Under the pieces are notes generated by a model, which saw only the letters and a program-made list of their open reading frames with translations, was not told the DNA's origin and made no database searches. The translations under genes and the position numbers were made by a program. Shown piece by piece: positions 35,127 to 46,675 of a DNA stretch of 64,000 nt; position 1 is the stretch's first letter; the number at the start of each line of letters is the position of its first letter. The stretch comes from Desulfovibrio gilichinskyi (GTDB taxonomy: Bacteria > Desulfobacterota > Desulfovibrionia > Desulfovibrionales > Desulfovibrionaceae). The stretch is taken from positions 310,001-374,000 of the forward strand of contig NZ_FWZU01000005.1 of assembly GCF_900177375.1 (NCBI RefSeq), given 5' to 3'.

Positions 35127-35591
35127 ATGTTTTCTTTTATGTGGTGGACTGCATTTACAGTTGTCGGGATATGGGCACAAAAAGTGGTACCCGGAGTAGA
35201 TTTTCTTGCTCCGGGACTTTTGCTTTGTATCCAGATGGAGCGCAAAACATTACTGATCTGGTTAATCCTTTTTTGGTCTCTCATTCAGGAAGGACTCGGT
35301 GGATTGCCGTTCGGCTATTCTCTTCTCTGGTATTCTTCCATTTTTGCATTGTATCGCTGCGGAGCCATGTTCTTTGATGTGCAGAGTCTGATGTTCGCGC
35401 TTCTTTGCGGGGCAGGGCTTGGCCTTTTACATCCGTTTCTAATAGGCATGATGACAATGCTCGCCGATATGAATTGGGCTCCTGACCGCTACCTTTATGA
35501 GGGGATTTTACAATTTGCCATATTCCCGCTTGAGTGGCTTTTCATAAAATATATTTATCCGGAACGGTTAAAGCATGAGCTCTCTGTATGA
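35127..35591 (+). CDS. mreD: MreD-like membrane protein
   Basis: A 154-residue hydrophobic protein with about four to five membrane segments (WWTAFTVVGIWAQKVV, LLIWLILFWSLIQEGLG, SLLWYSSIFALYRCG, SLMFALLCGAGLGLLHPF). Its sequence is not distinctive, but size, topology and position between mreC and mrdA are those of MreD. It starts one base after mreC with GGGAG and overlaps mrdA by 17 bases, so translation is coupled. Confidence 0.75.
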   Translation: MFSFMWWTAFTVVGIWAQKVVPGVDFLAPGLLLCIQMERKTLLIWLILFWSLIQEGLGGLPFGYSLLWYSSIFALYRCGAMFFDVQSLMFALLCGAGLGLLHPFLIGMMTMLADMNWAPDRYLYEGILQFAIFPLEWLFIKYIYPERLKHELSV

Positions 35592-37386
35592 ATCAAAATC
35601 TCAGCAGCCGCCGAAGACCGGCTTGCTGTTACTGCAGGGGTTGATACTCCTGCTTTTTTGTGTTTTTGCGCTTAGATTTTGGTTTTTGCAGATTCACAAA
35701 GGGGCCTATTTCGCAGAACAGGCGAAGAACAATCAGCTCAGACAGGATAGACTGTATGCCCCGCGTGGGCTGATCCGTGACCGCAATGGAAAGCTTTTGG
35801 CCTTGAATGAACCTGCGTATGCTTTGGGCATTGTACGTGAAGACTGTAAAGACCTTGATGGAACGCTGAAAACTGTTTCTGAATGGACCGGTGAAAATCT
35901 TTCTGACATCAAAGAAATATTTAAAAAATCACGTAAACGCGTAAAGCCGTTTGAACCGCTTATTCTAGCTCCGAATCTCACTTTTAAACAAGTCGCCATG
36001 ATTGAGGCAAATGCATTGCATTGGCCCGGTCTTGAAGTTGTCGTACGCCCGCGAAGGCGTTATTTGCAAGGTCCTCTTTTGTCGCATGTCCTTGGATATG
36101 TTTCAGAATGCGGTGAAGGTGAACTGGAAGCAGACAGTGATCTTGCCGTAGGCGATTTTGTCGGGAAACAAGGGCTTGAAGATATCCTTGAAAAACGGTT
36201 CAGAGGAGTTAAAGGGCGCAGGCAGTGCGAGGTCGACGCTACAGGCAGGCGGCTCAAAGAACGGATTCTGAACCCTCCTGTGGCAGGTGAGGATATTGAT
36301 CTTTCGATTGATCTCGGTCTTCAGGAGCTTGGTGGAAAACTCCTTGAAGGAAAGGCCGGAGCCGTTGTGGTCATGAATCCTGACAACGGCCAGATATTGG
36401 CTTTCGTGAGTGCTCCTTCGTATGACAATAATTCTTTTACTTCAGGACTCAGCAAAAAAGAATGGGCTGAGCTGAGCAATGACCCCATGCATCCGTTGCA
36501 GAATCGCGTTATTCAAAGTGTTTATCCGCCAGGTTCTGTCTTCAAACTTGTCGTTGCCGCATGCGGTCTTCACAATAATATGATCAATCCAAGTGAGACT
36601 TTTTATTGCCCGGGCTATGTTAAACTGGGTAAATATACTTTCCGCTGCTGGAAAAGAGGTGGTCATGGTGAAGTTAATCTTAAGGACGCACTGGTCGAAT
36701 CATGTGATGTTTATTTTTATAAACTCGGCATGAAACTCGGTGTTGACCGGATCAGTGATTTTGCAAAAAAAGCCGGTTTTGGAAATACAACAGGTATCTC
36801 ACTTCCTCATGAAAAGTCAGGACTGGTCCCGACCCGCGAATGGAAGAGAAAGCGGTTCGGTGATATCTGGCATCCCGGCGAAAATCTTAACTTGGCAATC
36901 GGACAGGGGTATACACTTACTTCACCATTACAAGTTGCCAGATTTATTGCTTCTCTTATAAACGGTGGCAAACTTCTTCGCCCACAGCTTCTAGCCGGAG
37001 AACCAGCGGAAGAGCAAGGGCAGCTGCCGATATTAAAAAGTCAGCTGGACCTTATAAAAGAGGCTATGGTTGAAACCGTTGACGGGCCGCACGGAACAGC
37101 AAGAAGACTTAGAAAGCAGGGCGTTATTGTTGGTGCCAAGACTGGAACTGCGCAGGTTGTCAAACTTACCGACGAGATTAAAAAAATGAAGGATAAAGAT
37201 ATCCCTTACAAATATAGAGATCATGCATGGATGGCCAGTTTTGCTGAAAGAGGCGACCAGCGTTATGTTGTAGTCTGCATGATTGAACATGGACTGCATG
37301 GCGGTTCAGGAGCAGGTCCGATTGTTGGTGCTATATACGATTACCTTTTTGATAAAAAGCCTGATGGCAAAGGAGCGGTAAAATAA
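35575..37386 (+). CDS. mrdA: Penicillin-binding protein 2
   Basis: A 603-residue elongasome transpeptidase. An N-terminal membrane helix (LLLLQGLILLLFCVFALRF) is followed by the PBP dimerisation region (RLYAPRGLIRDRNGKLLALN) and the transpeptidase domain. The active-site motifs are SVFK in YPPGSVFKLV, SCD in VESCDVYFYKLG and KTG in VGAKTGTAQVV. It is the peptidoglycan synthase partner of RodA. It overlaps the upstream mreD-like gene and its stop shares a base with the rodA start. Confidence 0.96.
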   Translation: MSSLYESKSQQPPKTGLLLLQGLILLLFCVFALRFWFLQIHKGAYFAEQAKNNQLRQDRLYAPRGLIRDRNGKLLALNEPAYALGIVREDCKDLDGTLKTVSEWTGENLSDIKEIFKKSRKRVKPFEPLILAPNLTFKQVAMIEANALHWPGLEVVVRPRRRYLQGPLLSHVLGYVSECGEGELEADSDLAVGDFVGKQGLEDILEKRFRGVKGRRQCEVDATGRRLKERILNPPVAGEDIDLSIDLGLQELGGKLLEGKAGAVVVMNPDNGQILAFVSAPSYDNNSFTSGLSKKEWAELSNDPMHPLQNRVIQSVYPPGSVFKLVVAACGLHNNMINPSETFYCPGYVKLGKYTFRCWKRGGHGEVNLKDALVESCDVYFYKLGMKLGVDRISDFAKKAGFGNTTGISLPHEKSGLVPTREWKRKRFGDIWHPGENLNLAIGQGYTLTSPLQVARFIASLINGGKLLRPQLLAGEPAEEQGQLPILKSQLDLIKEAMVETVDGPHGTARRLRKQGVIVGAKTGTAQVVKLTDEIKKMKDKDIPYKYRDHAWMASFAERGDQRYVVVCMIEHGLHGGSGAGPIVGAIYDYLFDKKPDGKGAVK

Positions 37387-38501
37387 TGTCTCCGATTGAC
37401 AGAAGGCTGCTCATTCACATGAACTGGTTATTGCTGGGACTCGCGGCCGTGTTGTTTTTTGTTGGCGTATTGAATCTTTATTCAGCCAGCGGATTCAGAA
37501 TGGAAGACGGCATGAGTGTTAATTCATTTTATCAGAAACAGTTGATCTGGGGGCTGATGGGATTCGGCGGAATGTTGACCTTTATGCTCTTCGATTACAG
37601 GCATTTAAAGACTATCGCATGGCCTCTTTTTTGGGTGACTGTACTGCTTTTGCTTGCGGTACCGTTTGCAGGAAAAACAATTTACGGGGCCCGTAGATGG
37701 ATTGATCTTGGTTTTTTTAATTTTCAACCGAGTGAACTTGCCAAAATTACTATTCTTGTAATCGGAGCAAGAATTTTATCAAGGGATATTGAACCGCTTG
37801 GTTTTCTTAAATTGGGATATGTCGTTGCCGTGGGGCTTCTTCCCGCGGGAATGATTATTTTGCAGCCTGACCTTGGATCAGGTCTGAATGCTCTTTTAAT
37901 CCTTGGTGGAATGATTCTTTACAGAGGGCTTACATCCAAAGTTTTTAAAACAATGGCTGTCGCTATTCCATGCATTATTCCTCTTGGTTGGCTTTTTATG
38001 CATGATTACCAAAAACGAAGAGTTATCTCGTTTATGAATCCTGCAAGCGACCCGCTCGGGTCAGGTTATCATATTATCCAGTCTGAAATTGCAATCGGTT
38101 CAGGCCGGCTTTGGGGAAAAGGATTTCTCGGCGGAACTCAGAGCCAGTTACGGTTTTTACCGGAGAAACATACTGACTTTGCGATTGCTGTTTTCGGAGA
38201 GGAATGGGGCTTTGTCGGCGCAATGACCGTACTTAGTCTTTTTTGTGTATTTTTATATCAGATGGTTGTAACTGCAAGGGATGCCAAGGATTTATTCGGA
38301 AGCTATCTCGCTGCAGGCGTATTCTTTTATTTCTTCTGGCAAATCTTAATCAATATGGGTATGGTCCTCGGACTAATGCCGGTAGTAGGCATACCTCTAC
38401 CATTTATCAGCTATGGCGGCAGTGCCACTGTAGTTAATTTTTGTCTAATAGGACTCGTTTTAAATGTGTCCATGAGACGCTACGTATTCAAACAGGGGTA
38501 A
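37386..38501 (+). CDS. rodA: Rod-shape glycosyltransferase RodA (SEDS)
   Basis: A 371-residue polytopic SEDS glycosyltransferase that polymerises peptidoglycan with PBP2. Family segments include YGARRWIDLGFFNFQPSELAK, LQPDLGSGLNALLI, the extracellular-loop region LPEKHTDFAIAVFGEEWGF and the C-terminal PLPFISYGGSATVVNF. It is translationally coupled to mrdA by a one-base overlap. Confidence 0.96.
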   Translation: MSPIDRRLLIHMNWLLLGLAAVLFFVGVLNLYSASGFRMEDGMSVNSFYQKQLIWGLMGFGGMLTFMLFDYRHLKTIAWPLFWVTVLLLLAVPFAGKTIYGARRWIDLGFFNFQPSELAKITILVIGARILSRDIEPLGFLKLGYVVAVGLLPAGMIILQPDLGSGLNALLILGGMILYRGLTSKVFKTMAVAIPCIIPLGWLFMHDYQKRRVISFMNPASDPLGSGYHIIQSEIAIGSGRLWGKGFLGGTQSQLRFLPEKHTDFAIAVFGEEWGFVGAMTVLSLFCVFLYQMVVTARDAKDLFGSYLAAGVFFYFFWQILINMGMVLGLMPVVGIPLPFISYGGSATVVNFCLIGLVLNVSMRRYVFKQG

Positions 38502-38506
38502 GCCGT

Positions 38507-38920
38507 ATGTTCGGATTTTCTAAAATCGGCACAGGTACAAAAGGAGCACAAATGGCAAGAGATGAAATAAATGCTTTTCTCGGTAGTGGAACAGATTATC
38601 AAGGAAAGTTGAACTTCCAGGGCGCTGTGCGTATCGACGGCAACTTCAGTGGGGAAGTGGAGTCCGAGGGGACTCTGGTTGTCGGTAAAGATGCCCGGGT
38701 TGAAGGTGTCTTGAGGATAGGCCAGCTCGTATTGAGCGGCAAAGTTACAGGTGAAGTTTATGCTCGTGATAAGGCTGTGCTTCATAAGACTGCAAACCTT
38801 CAAGGTAATCTGGTCACACCTGTCCTTGTTGTTGAGGAAGGAGCAGTTTTGGAAGGGCGCGTTACTATGAGCTCAGCCGGAGTTGAGGCGGTTGAGACTG
38901 TAGCTGAAGAAATAAGTTAA
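38507..38920 (+). CDS. Bactofilin (polymer-forming cytoskeletal protein)
   Basis: A 137-residue bactofilin. The beta-helix core is clear: INAFLGSGTDYQGKLNFQGA, VRIDGNFSGEVESEGTLVVG, then VEGVLRIGQLVLSGKVTGEV. These form regular repeats typical of DUF583. The start at 38507 (MFGFSKIG) follows GGGGTAA and resembles the usual MFG opening of the family. An ATG at 38552 with AGGAG is a serious alternative that would give a shorter N-terminus. Bactofilins form non-nucleotide filaments. Its place directly after rodA suggests a role in cell shape or envelope organisation. Confidence 0.92.
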   Translation: MFGFSKIGTGTKGAQMARDEINAFLGSGTDYQGKLNFQGAVRIDGNFSGEVESEGTLVVGKDARVEGVLRIGQLVLSGKVTGEVYARDKAVLHKTANLQGNLVTPVLVVEEGAVLEGRVTMSSAGVEAVETVAEEIS

Positions 38921-38988
38921 TTTTTTAACAAGCCAGTGTTGACGGGGCTTGAAGAGGAAAGAGTAACCAGTTCAAATCGAAAAACCCT

Positions 38989-39017
38989 TTGACACAACCC
39001 TAAATAAAAGTTAAACG
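38989..39017 (+). promoter_or_regulatory. Possible sigma-70 promoter of the ATP synthase operon
   Basis: A perfect TTGACA at 38989-38994 is followed after 17 bases by TAAACG at 39012-39017, a weak -10 match. It lies 46 bases before the first atp start codon. Confidence 0.4.
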
Positions 39018-39062
39018 GCGACAGACTTTGGACAAAAATTCACAACCTTTTCGGGAGCAGGC

Positions 39063-39479
39063 ATGATTGATTTAGATATTAGCTTTTTTATCCAGTTAGC
39101 AAACTTCATCATCACCCTTCTTGTTCTCAACCTTCTTATGTTTCGTCCGATTCGTGAAATAATTAGAAAACGTTCGGAGCTTATGAGTGATCAGCTCTCG
39201 AAAGTGGAAAATTTCACAACCTCGGCTGATTCGAAGGTGAAAGACTACGAAACCGCTTTGGACAGTGCCCGTAAGCAGGGTATGGAAATCCGGAACGGCT
39301 TTAAAGAACAGGGTGCCAAAGAAGAGCAGGCAGTTCTTTCTGAAGCAGGTAAGGTCGCAACTGTGACTTTGAAAGAAGCCCGCGCAGAAGTTGCATCCGA
39401 AAAAGGTGCGGCCTTGAAAGTTCTTGATGGTGAGATCGAAGCTTTTGCTCAGAAGGTTACAGCCAAGGTTCTTGGCTAG
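39063..39479 (+). CDS. atpF': ATP synthase subunit b' (AtpF')
   Basis: A 138-residue peripheral-stalk subunit. One N-terminal membrane helix (FFIQLANFIITLLVLNLLMF) is followed by a long charged helix (EIIRKRSELMSDQLSKVENF onward) typical of b/b' dimers. A GGGAG precedes the ATG. It opens the operon b'-b-delta-alpha-gamma-beta-epsilon. Two different b-type subunits imply a heterodimeric stalk. Confidence 0.9.
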   Translation: MIDLDISFFIQLANFIITLLVLNLLMFRPIREIIRKRSELMSDQLSKVENFTTSADSKVKDYETALDSARKQGMEIRNGFKEQGAKEEQAVLSEAGKVATVTLKEARAEVASEKGAALKVLDGEIEAFAQKVTAKVLG

Positions 39480-39509
39480 GCCTAATCAATATCGAAGGGG
39501 GGTTTAGCC

Positions 39510-40085
39510 TTGAAGCGGAAACACATGATCATGGCAATTGCCACTCTTACTGCATTGCTGGTAGCAGGCACAGCCTTCGCCGCCGGCCATGGAGCAGGGG
39601 AACATGAGATTCCCTGGATGAACTTTACTTGGCGCGTCCTCAACTTGATTTTGGTTCTTGGAATTCTTTACAAATTTGCCGGCAAGAAAATTGCCGGACT
39701 TTTTAAAGGACGTCAGGCCGGAATCAGACAGGAGCTTAACGATTTGCAGGCTCGTAAGGAAGCTGCAGAGAAGAAGCTTCAGGACGTGGAAAAGAGTATT
39801 GCTAATCTGGAAAAGGAAAAGGATGCAATCCTTACCGAAGCCAGAAACCAGGGCGAATCCATGAAAGCGGCAATTATCCAGAAGGCAGAACAGAGTGCTG
39901 AGCATTTGAAAGCTCAGGCGAAAGTCTCCGCTGAGCAGGAATTCTTGATTGCCCGTGACGAAATGCGTGCTGAAATGGCTGACAAAGTCATCGAAGCCGC
40001 TGAGAAAATCGTCAAAAGCACACTCACTAAAGCTCAGCATGAGAATCTTGTGGATGAATACTTAACAAAGGTGGTGCTCAATTGA
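39510..40085 (+). CDS. atpF: ATP synthase subunit b
   Basis: A 191-residue b subunit. The start is TTG, seven bases after a GGGGGG Shine-Dalgarno. Unusually for E. coli-type b, the N-terminus has a signal-peptide-like stretch (MIMAIATLTALLVAGTAFAA) before the true stalk anchor (FTWRVLNLILVLGILYKFAG), as seen in other Desulfovibrio. A long coiled-coil helix (about residues 60-170) follows. The stop overlaps atpH by four bases. Confidence 0.92.
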   Translation: MKRKHMIMAIATLTALLVAGTAFAAGHGAGEHEIPWMNFTWRVLNLILVLGILYKFAGKKIAGLFKGRQAGIRQELNDLQARKEAAEKKLQDVEKSIANLEKEKDAILTEARNQGESMKAAIIQKAEQSAEHLKAQAKVSAEQEFLIARDEMRAEMADKVIEAAEKIVKSTLTKAQHENLVDEYLTKVVLN

Positions 40086-40633
40086 CCGGGAACATAGTCT
40101 CACGCAGATATGCAAAGGCGCTGTTCTCTGTTGGCCAGAAGCAGGGAGAAGCAGACCTCGCGGCGTATGGTAAGGCACTGACCGAGTTGTCCCAGATCCT
40201 GGAAGATTCCCCGGAGGCCCTGAGGCTCTTTCAGAATCCTGTTTTCAGTGCGGAAGAAAAGAAATCCGTACTTGATAAACTACTCGAAAAGACCTCGGCA
40301 GGACCTGTGGTAAAAAACTTTTGCAACCTTTTGGCCGATAAAGGAAGGCTTCCATGTATTCCCGAAATAGCAAGTGACTATTCTGGAATGCTGGACGCTG
40401 TCCAGGGGATCGTCCGAGGTAAACTCGTGACTGCGATTAAGCTGACCGAGAAGCGTCAGACTGAAATTAAAGAACGTCTCGAAGATCAACTTAAGTGCAA
40501 ACTCGAACTTGAGTTTGCAATGAATAACGATATCCTTGGTGGTGTGGTTCTTCAGGTCGGAGATAAAGTTCTTGATGCAAGCATTCGCGCACAGCTGCAA
40601 ATGATGAAAGAACAGATTAAAAGGGGTGTGTAG
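40082..40633 (+). CDS. atpH: ATP synthase subunit delta
   Basis: A 183-residue delta (OSCP) subunit linking the stalk to F1. The N-terminal [20 protein letters not shown] and the C-terminal [20 protein letters not shown]-like segment (here [20 protein letters not shown]) are family signatures. The start is TTG inside the atpF stop (TTGA), preceded by AAAGGTGG. Confidence 0.95.
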   Translation: MTGNIVSRRYAKALFSVGQKQGEADLAAYGKALTELSQILEDSPEALRLFQNPVFSAEEKKSVLDKLLEKTSAGPVVKNFCNLLADKGRLPCIPEIASDYSGMLDAVQGIVRGKLVTAIKLTEKRQTEIKERLEDQLKCKLELEFAMNNDILGGVVLQVGDKVLDASIRAQLQMMKEQIKRGV

Positions 40634-40637
40634 GGCC

Positions 40638-42146
40638 ATGCAGATTAAAGCGGAAGAAATCAGCAAAATCATTGAAGATCAGATTCAAAATTATGAATCT
40701 AAGGTCGAGATGAGCGAAACAGGTACCGTTCTCCTCGTTGGTGATGGTATCGCTCGTGTACACGGTGTTGAGAACGCAATGGCTATGGAACTCCTTGAGT
40801 TTCCTGGCGGCCTCATGGGCATGGTTCTCAACCTTGAAGAAGATAACGTCGGTGTCGCTCTTCTCGGCGATGATACCGGCATTAAAGAAGGTGACCCGGT
40901 AAAACGTACCGGCAAACTGTTCTCTGTTCCTGTTGGACCAGCTGTCATGGGCCGTGTTGTTAACCCACTCGGTCAGCCAATTGACGGATTCGGACCAATC
41001 GAATCTGATGAAACCCGTCCTGTTGAGCTTAAAGCTCCCGGTATTATTGCTCGTAAATCTGTACATGAACCTATGTACACAGGCCTCAAGGCTATCGATG
41101 CAATGACTCCAGTTGGACGCGGACAGCGTGAACTTATCATCGGTGACCGTCAGGTTGGTAAAACCGCGATCTGCATCGATGCTATCCTTGCACAGAAAGA
41201 CTCCGGTATTCATTGTTTCTACGTAGCTATCGGTCAGAAGAAAGCATCTGTTGCTCTTGTTGCCGACATTCTCCGTAAACACGGCGCAATGGAATACACC
41301 ACAATCATTTCAGCAACAGCTTCCGAAGCAGCTCCTTTGCAGTTCATTTCTGCATATACCGGTGCTACAATGGCTGAATACTACCGTGATAGCGGTAAGC
41401 ATGCTCTGATTGCTTATGATGACCTTTCCAAGCAGGCTGTTGCATACAGACAGATGTCCCTCCTGCTTCGTCGTCCTCCAGGACGTGAAGCTTTCCCTGG
41501 TGACGTTTTCTACTTGCATTCACGTCTTCTCGAACGTTCTTGTAAAGTAAACGACAGCCTCGGTGCTGGTTCTTTGACAGCTTTACCTATCATTGAAACT
41601 CAGGCAGGCGACGTTTCCGCATATATCCCGACCAACGTTATTTCTATTACTGACGGTCAGGTTTACCTTGAGCCGAACCTTTTCAACGCCGGTGTTCGTC
41701 CTGCTATTAACGTAGGTCTGTCCGTTTCCCGTGTTGGTGGTGCAGCTCAGATCAAGGCTATGAAACAGGTTGCCGGTACACTCCGTCTTGACCTTGCTCA
41801 GTATCGTGAACTTGCAGCGTTTGCTGCTTTCGGTTCCGATCTTGATAAAGCAACTCAGCAGAAACTGAACCGCGGTGCCCGCATGGTTGAGCTTCTCAAG
41901 CAGTCTCAGTTTAAACCTATGAACGTTATGCAGCAGGTTATCTCTTTGTACGCCGGTACTCGCGGCCACATGGATGAAATTCCTGTTTCTGCTGTTCGTA
42001 AGTTCGAAGGAGAGCTTATTGAGTTCATCGCAAGTGCCAAACCTGAAATTATGGAAGGCATTAAGACTAAGCAGGTTCTTGATGATGAGATTGAAGGCAA
42101 GCTGAAGGCCGCTCTTGAAGAGTTTAAAAAAGGTTTCACAGCTTAA
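40638..42146 (+). CDS. atpA: ATP synthase subunit alpha
   Basis: A 502-residue F1 alpha subunit. The N-terminus [16 protein letters not shown] is the family's standard one and sets the start at 40638; a GTG four codons earlier overlaps atpH and is less likely. Walker A is [14 protein letters not shown] and the catalytic-interface arginine region is visible at the [10 protein letters not shown] segment. The C-terminal helical domain is complete. Confidence 0.97.
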   Translation: MQIKAEEISKIIEDQIQNYESKVEMSETGTVLLVGDGIARVHGVENAMAMELLEFPGGLMGMVLNLEEDNVGVALLGDDTGIKEGDPVKRTGKLFSVPVGPAVMGRVVNPLGQPIDGFGPIESDETRPVELKAPGIIARKSVHEPMYTGLKAIDAMTPVGRGQRELIIGDRQVGKTAICIDAILAQKDSGIHCFYVAIGQKKASVALVADILRKHGAMEYTTIISATASEAAPLQFISAYTGATMAEYYRDSGKHALIAYDDLSKQAVAYRQMSLLLRRPPGREAFPGDVFYLHSRLLERSCKVNDSLGAGSLTALPIIETQAGDVSAYIPTNVISITDGQVYLEPNLFNAGVRPAINVGLSVSRVGGAAQIKAMKQVAGTLRLDLAQYRELAAFAAFGSDLDKATQQKLNRGARMVELLKQSQFKPMNVMQQVISLYAGTRGHMDEIPVSAVRKFEGELIEFIASAKPEIMEGIKTKQVLDDEIEGKLKAALEEFKKGFTA

Positions 42147-42161
42147 TCCTGGGAGGTACTG

Positions 42162-43040
42162 ATGGCTTCTCTTAAGGATGTACAGAATCAAATAGTCAGT
42201 ATTAAAAAGACTAAGCAGATTACCAAAGCGATGAACATGGTCGCGTCGGCTAAGTTGCGTGGCGCTCAGTCAAGAATTGAACGCTTCCGCCCTTATGCAG
42301 ACAAGTTCTATGAAATGCTTGGTGACCTGGCAGCCGGAGCGGACTCAAGCGTCCATCCGCTGCTTGAAGTCCATGAAGAGATCAAGACTGTCGGCATTAT
42401 GCTCGTCACTTCTGATCGCGGACTTTGCGGTAGTTTTAATGCTAATATGATACATTCGGCCATGAAATTGGCTGCAGAAAAGAAGGCTGAGGGTAAAACT
42501 GTTAAGTTTTACTGTATAGGTAAAAAGGGTCGCGCAGCAGTTAAAAAAAGTGAATTTGAAGTCGTTGAATCATACGCTGATCAAATGAACTCATTTGACT
42601 TTAACCTCGCGATTACTATCGGCAACAAAGTAATTGATGCCTACCTTACTGAAGAACTTGACGAAGTTTACCTAGTCTATGGAAAGTTTGTAAGTGTCGC
42701 TTCTCAGGAACCTACCAGACTTAAAGTTCTGCCTATGTCTTCGGACGTTGCAGCGGAAGAAGGTGAGTCTAAGACTTCCAGCGAATACATTTACGAACCT
42801 TCTGTCGAAGGTCTTCTCGCGGAGCTTCTGCCCCGTTTTGTGAAGGTTCAGGTTTATCGCGGACTACTCGATACATCCACTAGTGAACATGCTGCCCGCA
42901 TGGCCGCTATGGATAACGCTTCCAGAGCTTGCGACGACATGACTGAATCACTGACCTTGCTTTACAACAAAACTAGGCAGGCCGCTATTACCGCGGATCT
43001 TATGGACATTGTCGGCGGCGCAGAAGCGCTGAAAGGATAA
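42162..43040 (+). CDS. atpG: ATP synthase subunit gamma
   Basis: A 292-residue rotor subunit. The N-terminal helix MASLKDVQNQIVSIKKTKQI with the following TKAMNMVASAKLRGAQ and the C-terminal helix EHAARMAAMDNASRACDDM with LYNKTRQAAIT are conserved; together they form the rotating coiled coil. GGGAGG precedes the ATG. Gene order alpha-gamma-beta is standard. Confidence 0.97.
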   Translation: MASLKDVQNQIVSIKKTKQITKAMNMVASAKLRGAQSRIERFRPYADKFYEMLGDLAAGADSSVHPLLEVHEEIKTVGIMLVTSDRGLCGSFNANMIHSAMKLAAEKKAEGKTVKFYCIGKKGRAAVKKSEFEVVESYADQMNSFDFNLAITIGNKVIDAYLTEELDEVYLVYGKFVSVASQEPTRLKVLPMSSDVAAEEGESKTSSEYIYEPSVEGLLAELLPRFVKVQVYRGLLDTSTSEHAARMAAMDNASRACDDMTESLTLLYNKTRQAAITADLMDIVGGAEALKG

Positions 43041-43045
43041 TATAG

Positions 43046-44461
<1,416 letters not shown>

Positions 44462-44475
44462 CATAGGACGCGATT

Positions 44476-44880
44476 ATGGCTAGTAAGCTCCTCTTGGAAA
44501 TCGTTACTCCTGATCGCAAGGTCCTTTCTCAGGAAGTCGACTATGTCGGCGCACCTGGGATTGAGGGTGAGTTTGGTATTATGGCCAATCACATACCCTT
44601 TCTTTCGGCTCTTGGCATAGGTAACCTTCATTATAATGACGGTACCCGTACTCACTATGTATTCGTTTCCGGCGGCTTTGCTGAAGTCGGAAATAACAAA
44701 GTGACTATCTTAGCTGAGGTTGCTGAAAAGGCCGTTGAGATCGATCTCGCTCGAGCTCAGAAAGCTCAGGAAAAGGCGAAAGCTCGTATGGCGAAAGCAA
44801 AGGATAGTATTGAATCAGCGCGTGCGCAGGCTGCTCTTCACAGAGCTATTGCTCGCTTAAGCTGCAAAGATGCTGCCTAG
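44476..44880 (+). CDS. atpC: ATP synthase subunit epsilon
   Basis: A 134-residue epsilon subunit. The N-terminal beta-sandwich ([40 protein letters not shown]) is followed by two C-terminal helices ([18 protein letters not shown]) that can inhibit ATP hydrolysis. It is the last gene of the operon and is followed by a strong terminator. Confidence 0.96.
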   Translation: MASKLLLEIVTPDRKVLSQEVDYVGAPGIEGEFGIMANHIPFLSALGIGNLHYNDGTRTHYVFVSGGFAEVGNNKVTILAEVAEKAVEIDLARAQKAQEKAKARMAKAKDSIESARAQAALHRAIARLSCKDAA

Positions 44881-44941
44881 TATGCCCGAAGCATAGACTC
44901 GTAAGAGTTTATTTTCAGGCTCAAAAGCCCCATGGCTATTC

Positions 44942-44977
44942 AGGAGCAGACTGTTAAACAGTCTGCTCCTTTTTTTG
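44942..44977 (+). terminator. Rho-independent terminator of the ATP synthase operon
   Basis: AGGAGCAGACTG and CAGTCTGCTCCT form a perfect 12-bp stem around TTAAA, followed by seven T. Confidence 0.95.
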
Positions 44978-45258
44978 CGGGAAATTCCAGTCAGAAAATT
45001 ATCCATCAATTGAAGGTGAAAGATCATTCTCAATTATACAAAAATTTGAAAATAGCTGTACTCAAAAGAAATTATACCCGAGTTATATTCGGTAATTACT
45101 CAAATCATTTATATTTAAATGACGTTCGCATAACTATCTGGAATAGTGCAATTCTAGTCGTAATTTTCGTTCATTTTTTTTTCATTTTTAAATCTTTGTT
45201 CATTTACTCCGTTAGTGCAACCTGATAACTAGTTGCCTGTACTAAATACGGAGAGATT
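44978..45258. other. AT-rich region before glmU, no gene seen
   Basis: About 280 bases after the atp terminator. A 97-codon frame crosses it but begins inside the terminator hairpin, so it is not credible. The region should contain the glmU promoter; no confident element was placed. Confidence 0.5.
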
Positions 45259-46644
45259 ATGATACACGATTTATTTGCTTGTGCCTTAGTCCTTGCAGGA
45301 GGAAAAGGAACACGTATGCATTCTGAAAAGCCTAAAGTTCTTAAGACTCTTTTGGGCGAATCAATGCTATATTATGTTTACAACGCTTTGCGCCCATCCA
45401 TCGGTGATGAAATATTTACAATAGTTGGTTTCGGCTCTGAGTATGTTGAAGATTCTTTTCCTCAAATGAAGGATCGGTTTGTTCTTCAAAAGGAGCAGCT
45501 TGGAACAGGGCATGCCTTGCAGCAAGGCTGGGACCGGATTAAAAGTTCCGGTTACGAGTATTGTCTGGTTGTAAACGGGGATACTCCGCTTATCAGTGCT
45601 AAGGCTGTCAGTAATTTTCTTGAAGCAGTTAAAGAAGACGGTGCGGACTTGTCATTTGTTACAATCACCCCTCACGAACCTAACCAGTTCGGACGGGTCA
45701 TTCGTAATAAAGCCGGTCAGGTTACGGCAATTGTAGAAGCCAAAGATTATGACGAGTCCATTTACGGAGTTGCCAGCGGTGAAGTGAATGCCGGAATTTA
45801 CTGCCTTAAAATTTCTGCGATTGAAGAATTGGTGTTCAAGCTTACCAATGAAAACAAAAGCGGTGAGTATTATATTACTGATTTAGTTGATCTCGCGGTT
45901 GAACGCGGGATGGCTGTTACTGCCGTCGGTTGTGGAGATTCTACTAAACTTATGGGCATCAATAGTCCGTATGAGCTTGCAAAGGCAGAATCAACTCTTA
46001 GACTGAGAATTGCAGAAAAATGGTTGCGCTCCGGAGTAATACTTCATAATTGGGAGTCAGTAGTGATCGGCCCACGCGTAACCATCAAGCCGGGAGTGGA
46101 AATAACCGGCCCGTGCGAGCTTTACGGTGAAACTTCAATTGCATCCGGCGCAGTAATTAAATCTCATGTTGTAATAACTGATAGCAGTATTGATGAGAAT
46201 GCAGAAATTAAGGCGTACAGCCATCTTGAAGATGCGAAAGTCGGACCTCAGTGTTCTGTCGGTCCATATGGACGTCTTCGTCCAGGGGCTGTACTTGAAG
46301 AAGGATCAAAGATAGGTAATTTTGTTGAGGTGAAAAAGGCTATCCTTGGAAAAGGAGCAAAAGCCAGTCATCTTACCTACCTCGGAGACAGTGAAATCGG
46401 GGCAGGAACAAATATCGGTGCAGGGACGATTACCTGCAATTACGACGGAAAAAATAAGTTTAAAACAATTATCGGTGAAAATGCTTTTATCGGCAGCAAC
46501 ACAGCTCTAGTGGCTCCTGTTACTGTCGGGAACGGTGTGCTTATAGCAGCCGGATCAACTATTACTAAAAATGTGAATGACGGTGATTTAGCTGTTGCTA
46601 GATCAAGACAGGTCAACATTTCCCGGACTTCTCAGAAGTCTTGA
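45259..46644 (+). CDS. glmU: Bifunctional GlmU (UDP-GlcNAc pyrophosphorylase / GlcN-1-P acetyltransferase)
   Basis: A 461-residue enzyme making UDP-N-acetylglucosamine for peptidoglycan and lipopolysaccharide. The N-terminal nucleotidyltransferase has ALVLAGGKGTRMHSEKPKVL and VVNGDTPLI; the C-terminal left-handed beta-helix has hexapeptide repeats and the acetyltransferase residues in YGRLRPGAVL, NFVEVKKAILGKGAKASHL and IGAGTITCNYDGKNK. GGAGAG precedes the ATG. It leads into two small division-related genes. Confidence 0.96.
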   Translation: MIHDLFACALVLAGGKGTRMHSEKPKVLKTLLGESMLYYVYNALRPSIGDEIFTIVGFGSEYVEDSFPQMKDRFVLQKEQLGTGHALQQGWDRIKSSGYEYCLVVNGDTPLISAKAVSNFLEAVKEDGADLSFVTITPHEPNQFGRVIRNKAGQVTAIVEAKDYDESIYGVASGEVNAGIYCLKISAIEELVFKLTNENKSGEYYITDLVDLAVERGMAVTAVGCGDSTKLMGINSPYELAKAESTLRLRIAEKWLRSGVILHNWESVVIGPRVTIKPGVEITGPCELYGETSIASGAVIKSHVVITDSSIDENAEIKAYSHLEDAKVGPQCSVGPYGRLRPGAVLEEGSKIGNFVEVKKAILGKGAKASHLTYLGDSEIGAGTNIGAGTITCNYDGKNKFKTIIGENAFIGSNTALVAPVTVGNGVLIAAGSTITKNVNDGDLAVARSRQVNISRTSQKS

Positions 46645-46675
46645 TTTTGTAAAGATAAGGTATTAGGTTAGAAGA

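Noticed and set aside
40617-41282. A 221-codon frame antisense to atpA
   Set aside because: It lies wholly opposite strongly conserved atpA/atpH coding sequence and resembles no family.
44932-45225. A 97-codon frame after atpC
   Set aside because: Its start lies just before and runs through the atp operon terminator hairpin, and the product is low in family features; AT-rich intergenic DNA explains it.
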